Made by a program: the position numbers and the translations under genes. Below, piece by piece: positions 43,963 through 53,769 of a stretch of 64,000 bases of DNA. This DNA comes from Sphingomonas psychrotolerans (GTDB lineage: Bacteria; Pseudomonadota; Alphaproteobacteria; Sphingomonadales; Sphingomonadaceae), in NCBI RefSeq assembly GCF_002796605.1, contig NZ_CP024923.1, positions 1,736,001 through 1,800,000 on the forward strand, written 5' to 3'. Within the stretch, counting starts at the first letter, position 1; each line of letters begins with the position of its first letter. Under the pieces are notes generated by a model. It searched no databases. It was not told where the DNA came from and saw only the letters and a list, made by a program, of their open reading frames with translations.

Positions 43963-45333
43963 GTGACCGACCTGCGTTCCCCTGACCACCTGACCGAGGC
44001 ACGCGCGGCGCTCGCCGAAGCGATGGCGCTGCACGAGCAGGGGGATCTCGAAGGCGCCGAATCGGGTTATCGTAACGTGCTGGCGCAGGGTTACCGCGCA
44101 GCCGAAGTGCTGCCTTTGCTTGCGGGCCTGCTCGGGCGTCTCTCGCGCGCCGAAGATGCCCTCGCCGCTTGGGACCAGTTTCTCGCGATCGAGCCCGATC
44201 ATGCCGTGGCTTTGCATGAAAAGGGGCTGACGCAGCACTGGCTCGGCCGCACCCCTGAGGCGATCGCCACGCTCGAGCGGGCCTGTGCGATCGATCCCGA
44301 CAATCCGATCGCAATCGGTAATCTGGCCGTGGTCCTGGCGGATGCGGGTCGAAACCTTGAAGCCATCCGGCATTTCCGCCGCGCGCTCGCGCTGCAACCC
44401 GACAATCTGCACCTGCGCCATCAGATTCGACGGCTCGGCTCGGGATCGGTGCCTTTCTGGCACATCCCGATGATGAACGACGCGCCGCGCAACGATGCGT
44501 TCGAGGCCGCCATAAAGGGCGCGATCGGCGTCGCCGGCCCCGGGGCGTGCGTGCTCGATATCGGCGCAGGCAGCGGCCTCTTGTCCCTGATGGCCGCGCG
44601 TGCCGGGGCACAAAAAGTGGTGGCGTGCGAGATGGAGCCCATGATCGCCGAGATGGCGCAGCAGATCGTCGCCCAAAACGGTTATGCTGATCGCATCACG
44701 GTCCATGCCAAGCCGTCGACTGAACTCACCGTTGGCGCGGAACTCGACGCGCCGGCCGATATCCTCGTCTCGGAAATCCTTTCGAGCGATCTGCTGACGG
44801 AAAAAGTGCTCGACACCTTCGAGGACGCCCATCGCCGCCTGCTCGCGCCTGAAGCAATCGTGATACCGCGCGCGGCAAGCGCGATGGGATGCCTTGTGGC
44901 GAGCGAAAACCTCGCCGACTATGCCTTTGTGGGCAGCGTGTCCGGGTTCGATCTTTCCGCCTTCACTGCCTTCGCTCCACAACGCCTGCCGCTTCACGGC
45001 ACGATGACAGCATGGGACCGCCTGTCGGATGATCTGGAACTGGTACGCCTTGACCTGACGCAGAAGAAGCATGACGCCATGCTTGCACGGTTGCGCATAC
45101 CGGTCACCGTGAGCGGGCGCGCGATTGGCATCGTCCAGTGGATGCACATCGATCTGTTGCAAGGCGTGTCGTTCGACAATCACCCCGATCGCTACACCGA
45201 CGGCGGATGGCTCCAGGTGCTGCACAGCTTTCCCGAACCGATCGACGTGGTGGCGGGTGAGACGCTCGATATCGCGGTCGGTCACGATCGGATCACGCTG
45301 ATCCTGTTGCCGCTCGTCGAGAAACCCTTGTAG
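43963..45333 (+). CDS. TPR protein with PRMT7/9-like methyltransferase domain
   Basis: A 456-aa protein with three to four TPR repeats (about 13-155), then a class I SAM methyltransferase starting VLDIGAGSGLLSLMA (197-211). The post-motif acidic residue is in VACEMEPMIAE. A double-glutamate loop of the arginine methyltransferase kind follows, SEILSSDLLTE (Glu 271 and 280), then EDAHRRLLAPEAIVIPRAAS. The C-terminal beta barrel ends in GGWLQVLHSFPEPIDVVAGE, where the Trp matches the THW-loop position of PRMT7-type enzymes. Eukaryotic PRMT9 also has N-terminal TPRs. GTG at 43963 with AAGGA is chosen over a TTG at 43912. Substrate unknown; arginine methylation is inferred. Confidence 0.72.
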   Translation: MTDLRSPDHLTEARAALAEAMALHEQGDLEGAESGYRNVLAQGYRAAEVLPLLAGLLGRLSRAEDALAAWDQFLAIEPDHAVALHEKGLTQHWLGRTPEAIATLERACAIDPDNPIAIGNLAVVLADAGRNLEAIRHFRRALALQPDNLHLRHQIRRLGSGSVPFWHIPMMNDAPRNDAFEAAIKGAIGVAGPGACVLDIGAGSGLLSLMAARAGAQKVVACEMEPMIAEMAQQIVAQNGYADRITVHAKPSTELTVGAELDAPADILVSEILSSDLLTEKVLDTFEDAHRRLLAPEAIVIPRAASAMGCLVASENLADYAFVGSVSGFDLSAFTAFAPQRLPLHGTMTAWDRLSDDLELVRLDLTQKKHDAMLARLRIPVTVSGRAIGIVQWMHIDLLQGVSFDNHPDRYTDGGWLQVLHSFPEPIDVVAGETLDIAVGHDRITLILLPLVEKPL

Positions 45334-45627
45334 CCCTGCACCTGCTCTTTTCGATCAGCGGGTCATTGGTCGAACTCAAACGCGCCCATCGCCATTTTCA
45401 ATGACTTGGCGCCCATCGCGAGCCGCGGTCATCTTCCAACGTAGCACTAAAGGTAGCGGACACTCTGCGACGCCGTGAGACCTTTCGCGCCGCGTTGATG
45501 GAGCTCTGCGCCATGCTGCTCCCTTCCTTACTCGGTCGTCGGATATTGAGCCGTCACCGGTCTGGCAGCTTATGGGAAATGAGCCTGGAGAGCTGCCGCG
45601 ACAGAACCCGTCCAAGCTTGTTCCGAC

Positions 45628-47259
45628 TTAGTCCGCGAAGGCTCTCTGCCCGCGTCGGACGTGCATCCGGTGCGTGCCTGCAAGGGCCGGGTTTCTGGTC
45701 TTGATCGTCTGCAGGAACAGCCACTCTCCGGTGACTCGCTCGGGCGTGACTTCGAGCATCATATACCCGCGCTGGCTGGTATCCGCCCATTTCAGTTCGG
45801 GATTGGCGGCGATGAATCCTCGGGAGACGATGGCGGGATCGGCGGCCATGCTGCCCTCCATTCCTCCCGAAGTGACGCTATGGCCGGCGAACTCCACGCC
45901 GGCGGGCTTGCCGTCCTCGATCAGCGCATAGGCCCAGGCATTGTGGCTGTCGCCGGAGAGCATGACGAGATCCGCATCCGCCGCCTGCGCCGCCTTGAGC
46001 AGCCGCGAACGTGCCGCGGGATAGCCGTCCCAGCGATCCATCCACATCGGCAGGCCCAGCTTCGCTGCGCGCGCATTGTTCCGAAAGCTCGCGACGTTCT
46101 TCTCGCTGGCATCGGGACGAAGCCAGTTCACCGCTTCCTGCGGCATCACCGTCCGCCCGAGAATCGTTGCCATGCCGAGCAGCTGCCAGGCGGTGGCGCG
46201 TGCATTGGCTTTCAGCGCATGCGCCAGCCAGCTTTCCTGCGTCGATCCGAGCATCGTCGCCGACGGGTCCTGCCAGATTCCGTCGCGGAACGCCTTGAGC
46301 GCGGCGTCGGGATCGGCCGCGTTGAACGTCGCGCCGATATCGGCCTGCCGGGTGCGCGCGAGCAGGCGGGATTCGGTCCGGTAGAGCGTAGCGAGCGTTC
46401 CGATCGGATAGGCTTTCCATGGCTCGTCGGACACCGGCATCCACTCGCGATAGACTTGCATCGCGGCGGCGCGGCGCGGGTTCCAGTCCCCCTCCTTTGC
46501 CGGCTGGTGGTTCTGCGCGCCGCCTTCCCAGCTGTCGTTGCTGGATTCGTGATCGTCCCACAACGCCACCATCGGCGCCATCTGGTGTAGCCGCTGGAGA
46601 TCGGCATCGGCGCGGTAGCAGGCGTAGCGCATGCGGTAGTCCGCAATGGCCAGGATCTCGTGCCCCGGTGCCAGCGCACGTTCGTTGAGCACCCGGACGT
46701 CGGTCGCTGCCGGCGTGCCATATTCGTAGATGTAATCGCCGACATGAAGCCAGAGATCGAGGTCCTGCCGCGCGGCGGCATGGCCATAGGCGTTGAACCA
46801 GCCATATGGCAGGTTCGAGCACGAGAACACGCCGAGCCCGAAGCGGCCGATGTCGCCCACCGGCAGCGTCCTGGTGCGCCCGACCGGCGACTTGCTGCCG
46901 TCGGGCGCGACGAAGCGGTACCAATAGACCGTTCCCGGCTTCAGCCCGTCGACCGTGATCTTCGCGGTCCAGTCACGCCACGGACCGGTTTGCACACTGC
47001 CGCCAGAGACCGGCCTGGCGAAATCGGAGTCCAGCGCGACTTCGGCCTCGAGCCGGACCGTGTGATCGTCGGCCGCGGGGACATAGCGCGTCCACAACAG
47101 CATCGAATCCGGGCCGGGCTCGCCGCTCGCCACATTGTGCGTGAAGCCCTTCGCGCCGAGGATCTGCTGCGCGAGGCCCCGGCCCGCGGGCAGCACGAGC
47201 GCGCCCAGCCCGAGACCCGCGCCGACGATGAGACTGCGGCGATCGATATTGAGCGCCAT
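45628..47259 (-). CDS. PhoD-like alkaline phosphatase/phosphodiesterase
   Basis: A 543-aa exported metallophosphoesterase with a twin-arginine type leader (NIDRRSLIVGAGLGLGALVL). An N-terminal beta domain (FTHNVASGEPGPDSMLLWTR) follows, then the PhoD core: HVGDYIYEYG, VALWDDHESSND and LSGDSHNAW, which supply the metal ligands. A FAGHSVTSGGME block lies near the C-terminus. It hydrolyses phosphate esters in the periplasm or outside. The ATG at 47259 shares one base with the stop of the TonB receptor gene (TGATG), so the two are translated together. The 294 bases between it and the convergent PRMT-like gene hold nothing I can name. Confidence 0.9.
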   Translation of the reverse strand: MALNIDRRSLIVGAGLGLGALVLPAGRGLAQQILGAKGFTHNVASGEPGPDSMLLWTRYVPAADDHTVRLEAEVALDSDFARPVSGGSVQTGPWRDWTAKITVDGLKPGTVYWYRFVAPDGSKSPVGRTRTLPVGDIGRFGLGVFSCSNLPYGWFNAYGHAAARQDLDLWLHVGDYIYEYGTPAATDVRVLNERALAPGHEILAIADYRMRYACYRADADLQRLHQMAPMVALWDDHESSNDSWEGGAQNHQPAKEGDWNPRRAAAMQVYREWMPVSDEPWKAYPIGTLATLYRTESRLLARTRQADIGATFNAADPDAALKAFRDGIWQDPSATMLGSTQESWLAHALKANARATAWQLLGMATILGRTVMPQEAVNWLRPDASEKNVASFRNNARAAKLGLPMWMDRWDGYPAARSRLLKAAQAADADLVMLSGDSHNAWAYALIEDGKPAGVEFAGHSVTSGGMEGSMAADPAIVSRGFIAANPELKWADTSQRGYMMLEVTPERVTGEWLFLQTIKTRNPALAGTHRMHVRRGQRAFAD

Positions 47260-50200
47260 CAGAAAGTACCCTTGATGCCGAGGTTCCACATCGAACCGTA
47301 GATGGTGTATTGCTGCACCCGGCCGGGGACGTTCGAATAGATCACGTCGGGCGCGTTGAAGACGTTGCGCCCCGCCAGCATCACTTCGAAGTTTTTGTCG
47401 ATCTTGTAGCTGGCGCTGAGATTCCACAGCTCGCGCGGGGCGTGGTAGAGAATGCCGTTATTCGCGGTGGTCGGCGTGTTGCTCAGCGCGCTGGTGCGAT
47501 ACTTGTCCTGCCAGTTGCCGGTGAACTGCACGTCAAACCCGTCATAGCTGTAGCGGAAGCCCCAGTTCGCTGCCTTTTTGGGCATGTTCACCCGCTCGCC
47601 ATCGGGATCGATCACAGTCAGCGAGGCGCGCATGCCGAAGCCCTTGAGCGCGCCGGGCAGAAAGCTGAACTGCTGATCGTATTCGAAGATCACGCCTTCG
47701 TTGGTGCTGATCCCCGGCGCGTTCTGCGCGCTGCGGAAGATGTAGCCGGGATAATCGCCCGCACTGTAGCCGACATCCTGCGGATCGACGGTGATCCCGG
47801 TCACCTGCATGTCCTTGATGTCGAGCCGGTAATAGGACACGCCGACCACGCCCGAGGGCTCGAGGAAATATTGCAGCCCGGCGAAATATTTGGTGGAATG
47901 CTCGGGCTTGAGCAGCGTGTTCGGCACGCTGACGATCTGGGTGTCGTCGTTGACCGAGACGACGCCGCCGAGATTGCCGTAATCTGGCCGGAGGATCGAC
48001 TGGCTGTAGGCGAATTGGCCGACCAGATTGTCTGTGAAGTCGTACTTGATCCCGCCGCTCAGGAACCAGTCGTCATACTCGCCGTGGCGCGTCGAATAGG
48101 TGCCGCCATTATACTGGTATAGCAGGCCCTCGACGGTGCTTATCGAGAGGCCGGCCGCAGTGACGTCCTTGACCGGGCGGATATTGGCGACCTTCGCGCC
48201 GGTCTTCGTCTTCTCGTAGCGCAGGCCGAGATCGAACCGCGCCCGGCCCGTGCGCGCCTGAACCTCGAAATAGCCGGCGAAGACGTCTTCCTTGACGCGC
48301 TTGTTGTTGTCGAGGTCGCGCTTCAGATTGCCGACCGTGTCGGCCACGAAATATTCCGGATGCGCCTTGAAGATGTCGTAGGTCGCGTAGTTGCTGTCGG
48401 CGCGCCAGTTCTGCGCGTTCATATTGCCCGCATCGAAGCCGAGCATCTGGAACTGGTAGTTCTGCGTCCAGGGGATCACCGCTTCGGGAGCCCGCTGGGT
48501 CAGGTCACCAGTGGAGCCGACATATTGGAACTGGTTGAAGGAGCCTTCATTGGTGCGCCAGTCGTTGCGGCGAAGCCCCCCGCCGCCCAGCAGCGTGAAC
48601 GGCACACCGGCGACATCCAACTTCTTCTTCAGGTCGAGATTGCCGCCATACATCTCGTTCACGGCGTTGGATTCGGACGTGCGGACGTTGTTGTTGATAT
48701 CGTCGTCGCGATTGAAGCTCCTCGGGTCGCCCCAGGGGCGGCCGGCGGTCTGGGTCAGCGTCCACGCATTGGAATCCACCGAGGGGCGGTCCATCGTGAA
48801 GCCGATCCGGGTCAGCCAGCTGTCGGTGCGCTGGAAGAAGCCCTTGGAATTGTCGCGGAAGTTGAATTCCGAGCTCGAATAGCTGCCGCGCAGCACCGCC
48901 TCGAAACTGTCGTCCTTATACTCGATCTTGGGCGCCACCAGCCATGCCGGGGTGCCGGCATAGCGGTGCGAATATTGGGTGTGCAGCCGGGTGGCGGTCG
49001 TTCCGTTGGGGTTGACCACGATATGGATCGGCGTGGAATCCGCAGTCGCGCGCGTCGACGTGGTCGTTCCGAAGATCAGGAAAGTGTACTGGTTGAAATA
49101 TTCGACGTCGTAGAGAGAGTAATTGCTGCGCAGCGAGAGCGTGAGCTTGTCGCTGGCCTTGTAATCGAGGCTCAGATTGGCGGCCTTGCGATGGGTGAAT
49201 TTCGGACCCGGGCGCCACATCACCTGGTATGGGATCACCCGCCCATTGGCGAGGTACGACCAGTCGGTCTGGATGCGGTCCTGCTGGACGTAATTGGCGT
49301 TGTAGCTGGCATTGAACGCCACGCCGAGCGTGCCGTCGAGAAAGACGTCCGCATACCCGATCTGCGCCGACGGATAGATCCGCGCATGCTTTTTGTCGTC
49401 GGGAAAATAGGCCGAGGAGAGGCCCGAATCCGAAGTGCCCACACCGCCCAGCTGGAAGCGCAGCAGCCGCCCCTTGCGCTGAAACGCATATTTGCTGCGC
49501 AGGTTGATATTACCGCCTGGGGAGTCGGCGTCCATACTCGCAGTCAGCGTGTTGTTGAGTTCGATCGAGTCGATGCCGGTGATCGACATCTGCTCGAACG
49601 AATTCTGCCGGCCGTTATTGTTGTTCGACGTGGCCGTCGCCATGCGGGCGCCGTCGGTGGTGAAAGTCGAATATTTGGGATCTAGGCCGCCGATGCGCAC
49701 CGCGGTGGCGTCCACCTCGGTATAATCGAGCGAGATGCCCGGCATATTCTTCATGAACTCGCCCACGTCGCCCATGGTGAGCGCGCCGAAATTATCCGCG
49801 GCGACGACGTTCTTGGCGTTCGGCGCGGCACGGCGCTCCATGATCGCGCTGGCCTGGCCCGAGCGAACCGCGGTGACCACCAGCTCATTGTCGTCGGCCA
49901 CGCTGGCCGTATCGGAAAATGCCTGCAGCTGGATGTCGAGCGTGGCGACCTCGCCAGGGACGACATTGGCGACAGCACGCGCCTCCTGAAGACCCGTGTA
50001 CCGGACCACGACGGTCACTTCGCCCGCCGGCACGCCGATCAGCCGAAAATCGCCGTCATCCGCGGAGAGGACGCCGATCGTCGTGCCTTCGACACGGACC
50101 TCGGCGTTGCGGACATACTCGCCGGTCGCAGTGTTGAAGACACGGCCGCGCACACTGCCGGTGCCGACGCTCTGCACCTGCCCTGCCCCCGTCGATGCGC

Positions 50201-50504
50201 CTTTCGAAGATCGCAGCGTGATGATCTGGCCGTCGTCGGTGTCGATCCGCAGCGGCGTGCCCGCGATCAGGCGGCGAAGCGCTGTGCGAACGTCCATCCG
50301 GCCTTTGACCGCCCGCGTCGAAATCCCCTGCAGGTCGCGCGCCGGCGCGACGATCTGCACCTGCGCCTGGCGGGCGAGTGCCGGAATGGCGCGAACCGCC
50401 GGCTGCGCCGGGATATCGAAGATGCGCTCCTGCGCAACGGCAGGCACAGCGATCGCAAGCGCGACAACGGCAACTCCACAGCGGAGGAAATGACGAGAAT
50501 GCAT
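47259..50504 (-). CDS. TonB-dependent receptor with STN signalling domain
   Basis: Outer-membrane transporter of 1081 aa with a signal peptide (ending VPAVAQE). A secretin/TonB N-terminal domain (about 27-95, FDIPAQPAVRAIPALARQAQ) interacts with FecR-type regulators. A carboxypeptidase-like regulatory beta domain (about 115-195) with a SVRGRVFNTATGEY start follows, then the plug (NMPGISLDYTEVDATAVRIG) and a long beta barrel ending in GIKGTF. The final aromatic residue is typical of barrel insertion signals. I use the ATG at 50504. Its substrate is unknown; coupling to PhoD suggests a phosphorylated compound. Confidence 0.9.
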   Translation of the reverse strand: MHSRHFLRCGVAVVALAIAVPAVAQERIFDIPAQPAVRAIPALARQAQVQIVAPARDLQGISTRAVKGRMDVRTALRRLIAGTPLRIDTDDGQIITLRSSKGASTGAGQVQSVGTGSVRGRVFNTATGEYVRNAEVRVEGTTIGVLSADDGDFRLIGVPAGEVTVVVRYTGLQEARAVANVVPGEVATLDIQLQAFSDTASVADDNELVVTAVRSGQASAIMERRAAPNAKNVVAADNFGALTMGDVGEFMKNMPGISLDYTEVDATAVRIGGLDPKYSTFTTDGARMATATSNNNNGRQNSFEQMSITGIDSIELNNTLTASMDADSPGGNINLRSKYAFQRKGRLLRFQLGGVGTSDSGLSSAYFPDDKKHARIYPSAQIGYADVFLDGTLGVAFNASYNANYVQQDRIQTDWSYLANGRVIPYQVMWRPGPKFTHRKAANLSLDYKASDKLTLSLRSNYSLYDVEYFNQYTFLIFGTTTSTRATADSTPIHIVVNPNGTTATRLHTQYSHRYAGTPAWLVAPKIEYKDDSFEAVLRGSYSSSEFNFRDNSKGFFQRTDSWLTRIGFTMDRPSVDSNAWTLTQTAGRPWGDPRSFNRDDDINNNVRTSESNAVNEMYGGNLDLKKKLDVAGVPFTLLGGGGLRRNDWRTNEGSFNQFQYVGSTGDLTQRAPEAVIPWTQNYQFQMLGFDAGNMNAQNWRADSNYATYDIFKAHPEYFVADTVGNLKRDLDNNKRVKEDVFAGYFEVQARTGRARFDLGLRYEKTKTGAKVANIRPVKDVTAAGLSISTVEGLLYQYNGGTYSTRHGEYDDWFLSGGIKYDFTDNLVGQFAYSQSILRPDYGNLGGVVSVNDDTQIVSVPNTLLKPEHSTKYFAGLQYFLEPSGVVGVSYYRLDIKDMQVTGITVDPQDVGYSAGDYPGYIFRSAQNAPGISTNEGVIFEYDQQFSFLPGALKGFGMRASLTVIDPDGERVNMPKKAANWGFRYSYDGFDVQFTGNWQDKYRTSALSNTPTTANNGILYHAPRELWNLSASYKIDKNFEVMLAGRNVFNAPDVIYSNVPGRVQQYTIYGSMWNLGIKGTF

Positions 50505-50595
50505 TTGGTCGACCCCCAATATCGTCGCGTTGGTCGCGACGTTCGGGGATTGAGAGCCGTCAGCCGGCCGGTTCCGCTATCAGAGCAGAAGATTT

Positions 50596-51582
50596 TTAAT
50601 GCGCTGCACCATTGCGCGCCAGGACGATCTTGTCGCCCTGCTGTTCGAGCGTGGCATCGAATACGCGCGCGACGGCACGGCTGAACCCCACGGGATCGTT
50701 GGCGGCGAACAATCCAGTCACCGGCTCGCGCGCGAGCTCGGGATCGTGGATCTGGATGCGGATGTCGCTGTAGCGTGCGAAGGTGTCCGCCGCCTGCTTC
50801 AGCGTCTCGCCTTCGAAAGCCAGCTTGCCCTCGCGCCAGGAAAGCTCACGCGTGACGATCTCCGGCGCGATGAGCTGCGGCCGCTCGGCCGCGGACCGAT
50901 CGTCGGACAGAAGCAGCCGCGTATTGGCGCCGAGCGCCACGTCGACCCGGTTCGGCGCCGCAAGATCGACGTGGCCGCGATCCACCAGCACGTCGACGGG
51001 GCTTCCGCCGAGCTTGCGGACGCGGAACCCCGCCTGAGTCGTTCGCAGCCGGCGTCCGTCGACGTCGACGGTGAAGGGCCGCGGATCGCGCGCTACCGAG
51101 AAATAGGCTTCGCCCTCGAGCAACGTGACGCGGCGCGCTTCCGCATCGTCCTTGACCCGGATGCTGCTCGCGGTGTTCAGCAGCACGGTCGAGCCGTCCT
51201 TGAGCGGCACCAGACGAATCTCTCCCCTCCCGGTGCTTATCATTGCCCCCGCCGGAGGAATGTTGAGCCCCAGAGCCACCACAGTGGTCACAGCCACTGC
51301 CCCGCCCGCCCAGATCAGCGTCTTGCGGCGGGAGATGCCCGGGGGCGACTGCCGGGGCTCCTCGAATGGAGCGGGGTCGAAATCGGGTCCAAGCGCCTGT
51401 GCGGACTCGCTCAGCATCGACAGCGCCTGCGCGCGCAGCAACGCGCCCTTGCTGCGGGGATCGCCCTGCAGCCAGGCCTGAAAGGCTTCGCCTTGCTCCG
51501 GGGTCAGCGGCCCACGATCCAGTCGCGCCATCCATTCGGACGCCGCCTGATCAATGTCTCGACTGGTTTCTCGCTCGGCCAT
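50596..51582 (-). CDS. FecR-type anti-sigma factor / signal transducer
   Basis: A 328-aa bitopic protein that relays the receptor signal to the ECF sigma factor. The N-terminal cytoplasmic domain (about 1-85) has ASEWMARLDRGPLTPEQGEAF, followed by a Pro/Arg stretch and one membrane helix (about 90-108, GGAVAVTTVVALGL). The periplasmic FecR domain (about 115-230) has STGRGEIRLVPLKDGSTVLLNTASSI. The C-terminal domain resembles STN-like folds. It overlaps the end of the sigma gene by 32 bases and precedes the receptor gene by 91 bases. Confidence 0.92.
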   Translation of the reverse strand: MAERETSRDIDQAASEWMARLDRGPLTPEQGEAFQAWLQGDPRSKGALLRAQALSMLSESAQALGPDFDPAPFEEPRQSPPGISRRKTLIWAGGAVAVTTVVALGLNIPPAGAMISTGRGEIRLVPLKDGSTVLLNTASSIRVKDDAEARRVTLLEGEAYFSVARDPRPFTVDVDGRRLRTTQAGFRVRKLGGSPVDVLVDRGHVDLAAPNRVDVALGANTRLLLSDDRSAAERPQLIAPEIVTRELSWREGKLAFEGETLKQAADTFARYSDIRIQIHDPELAREPVTGLFAANDPVGFSRAVARVFDATLEQQGDKIVLARNGAAH

Positions 51583-52153
51583 CTAACGCGGCAATCTCCG
51601 GTTCCATCTGCCTAGAGGTTCGGAACGGTGCCTTTCCGCCACGCCCGAACCAATCAATCAAGAATCGGATGCCTCGTGAAATATGCGTTTCGACCGTATT
51701 CTCCGATATGCCCATCTGCGCTGCGATCTCTCGCTGTGGCAAGCCTTCGACACGGCGAAGGATGAAAGCCTCGCGCGTCTTGGCCGGCATCGCCGCGAGC
51801 GCGCGGGCGAGCTGGCGCAATTCGTCCCGGGCGATCGCATGCTGTTCGGGCGAGGCCGCGTCGTCCGGAGGATCGAACCGTTCGAGATCGTCGACCGCAT
51901 GGATCGGGACGATCCGGGTGCGGCGGACATGGCGGGTGATGACCGATCGCGCGACCTGGAACAAATAGGCGCGTGGATAACGGATGGTGTCGACGGTCTC
52001 GAGCTCGGCGAGGATCGTATAGGCTTCCTGGATGATGTCGTCGGCATCGAGCCCCGGCAGCACGCGCCGGACCAGCCAGCCGCGAAGCGCAGGCTCGTGC
52101 GGCAGGATATTGCGCAGCAGCCAGCGTGCTCTTTCCCTGTCGGTGCCGTTCAT
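51551..52153 (-). CDS. ECF sigma factor (FecI-type)
   Basis: A 200-aa sigma factor of the RpoE/FecI group. Region 2 is RGWLVRRVLPGLDADDIIQEAY and ARAYLFQVARSVITRHVRR style helices (about 20-85). Region 4 is LARALAAMPAKTREAFILRRVEGLPQREIA with an HTH MGISENTVETHIS (about 125-175). The ATG at 52153 is preferred over one 13 codons earlier. It probably transcribes the receptor and phosphatase genes once FecR is triggered. Confidence 0.93.
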   Translation of the reverse strand: MNGTDRERARWLLRNILPHEPALRGWLVRRVLPGLDADDIIQEAYTILAELETVDTIRYPRAYLFQVARSVITRHVRRTRIVPIHAVDDLERFDPPDDAASPEQHAIARDELRQLARALAAMPAKTREAFILRRVEGLPQREIAAQMGISENTVETHISRGIRFLIDWFGRGGKAPFRTSRQMEPEIAALDGRARNQSRH

Positions 52154-52305
52154 GCCTGACCCTGACCGGACATTCGTCCGCTTGCGGAGCAAGCCGGTCA
52201 GGACGACCGGACGGCACCGCTTGATTCGAGGCGATGCCTAGCCCGCGATTGTGACACTCAGGCTTCGAACGCGCCTGCTCCACCGCCGGCCGGAGCCTTT
52301 GCCGG

Positions 52306-53448
52306 TCATTGCCGCTCCTCCCCCGTCGCCGGAACGAACGGCCTTTGCGCGTCGCCGGTCCAGCGCATCAGCGTGAGGTCGGCGCTCTGCTGTCCCTTGC
52401 CGCCGGAGTTGACGGAGAAGTAGAACAGCCCTTGGCCGACGGGCTGCGAGCCGACATCGGCTTTCTGGTTCCATCCGCGGATGCTGGTGGCCGGGTCCTT
52501 GAGCCCGTCCTGGGCAAGGCGGAGCAGCATACCCTGCTCCCGGCCTTTGCCGCCGGAACCCGGCACTCCGACAAGATCGGCGCGCACGGGCTTTTCGCGC
52601 GCGTCGACGGCGTACAGCAGGTAATTGGGAAAGGAAGGCTTCTTCCCCCGATACACGCCGAGGAACCATCGCTGCAGCATCTCGTCATAAGACAGGTTCT
52701 GCACGCCGTACTGCGTGTTGCCCGTACGGACGAAATATTTGCCATGCGCCATGGCGGGTCCATGGCGATGCGGAGCCACCTCGGTGAGCGGGCTGGCATA
52801 GCGGTCCCAATCGGCGATGTCGTACTGGAGCAGCACCTGATGGTCGTTGTCGGCCCGGCCGGTGTTGCCGTAGATGCCGTAAGCGACGGTGAGGTAGCGT
52901 TTACCGTCGCTGCGTCCGAACGCCGGACCGAACGCCACTCCATCTATGCCAGAACATCCGTAGCGATGATCGGGCGTCGCGGCGATGTCGCCGTCGAACT
53001 TGCCGTCCCCATCGAGGTCTGCCGAATAGTCCCGAGCGACTTCGGGCAGATAGACTGTGCGGAAGATTCCGGTCTTGCTCGCTTCGATCCCGATTCGGTC
53101 GAGTCTGCGCACATCGATCACCGCGATGTAGAAGGCCTTGTCCTTCTTATACTCGAGCGAACCGTAGAGCTTCCCGTTCGCGGCGTTGAAGTCGAGATCG
53201 CCGAGATGACCCGTCCAGCCAACCAGCGTGCCGACGAGCTTCCCGCTGAAATCATATTTCGCGATGAGATTGGTGAAGGAATAATAGATGTAGCCGCCTT
53301 GCACGTCGACCGCGATGCCCTGCACGTGCCCGGAGTCCCAGGTACCGCCGTTCTGATAGCGCGGCAGGCCGGAAATGGCGGCAGGGCTAGCCAGCTGGAC
53401 CGGCGCCACGTTGGCGGAAGCGAGCAGGAGAGGAAGCGTCAGGTACAT
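52306..53448 (-). CDS. Secreted propeller-like protein, unknown function
   Basis: A 380-aa exported protein (signal peptide about 1-16, MYLTLPLLLASANVAP) with repeated beta-strand blocks such as GHVQGIAVDVQGGYIYYSF and GHLGDLDFNAANGKLYGSL, as in a beta-propeller. A calcium-loop-like DLDGDGKFDGD sits near residue 143. The gene lies upstream of the ECF sigma gene on the same strand, 152 bases away. A link to the phosphatase is tempting because phytase-like propellers exist, but I see no catalytic motif and do not assign activity. Confidence 0.6.
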   Translation of the reverse strand: MYLTLPLLLASANVAPVQLASPAAISGLPRYQNGGTWDSGHVQGIAVDVQGGYIYYSFTNLIAKYDFSGKLVGTLVGWTGHLGDLDFNAANGKLYGSLEYKKDKAFYIAVIDVRRLDRIGIEASKTGIFRTVYLPEVARDYSADLDGDGKFDGDIAATPDHRYGCSGIDGVAFGPAFGRSDGKRYLTVAYGIYGNTGRADNDHQVLLQYDIADWDRYASPLTEVAPHRHGPAMAHGKYFVRTGNTQYGVQNLSYDEMLQRWFLGVYRGKKPSFPNYLLYAVDAREKPVRADLVGVPGSGGKGREQGMLLRLAQDGLKDPATSIRGWNQKADVGSQPVGQGLFYFSVNSGGKGQQSADLTLMRWTGDAQRPFVPATGEERQ

Positions 53449-53769
53449 TGTGCCCTGCGAGTAAGCCGGATCCGAAGCCGTCGATCTGCTCCCGCAAGAT
53501 TGCATCTTGAAGACGAGCGCCGTCTACCACCGGGCATAGCCGTTATGCCGCGCGGACCGTTTTCCACTTGCCGATGGTATCGTGCCGGGCGCCCGCTGAC
53601 GCACCCTCCTATTCGCTCGGCGCGGTTCCTGAATGTGCTCGCAACCCCTTGACGCGCCAGTCTGACCGCGTGTGCAATCGCAACCAGCGTGCGCGCGAGC
53701 GCGCCACCATTTCTCCTCGCACAGATGAAGCCGACCCCCCTACGTTCCTTCCGGAGTGAGCGTTGGAGC
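53449..53769. other. 321-base gap between two minus-strand genes
   Basis: No credible gene or RNA. It should carry the promoter of the propeller-like gene but I cannot assign elements. The outer-membrane efflux gene ends at its right edge without an obvious terminator. Confidence 0.4.
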
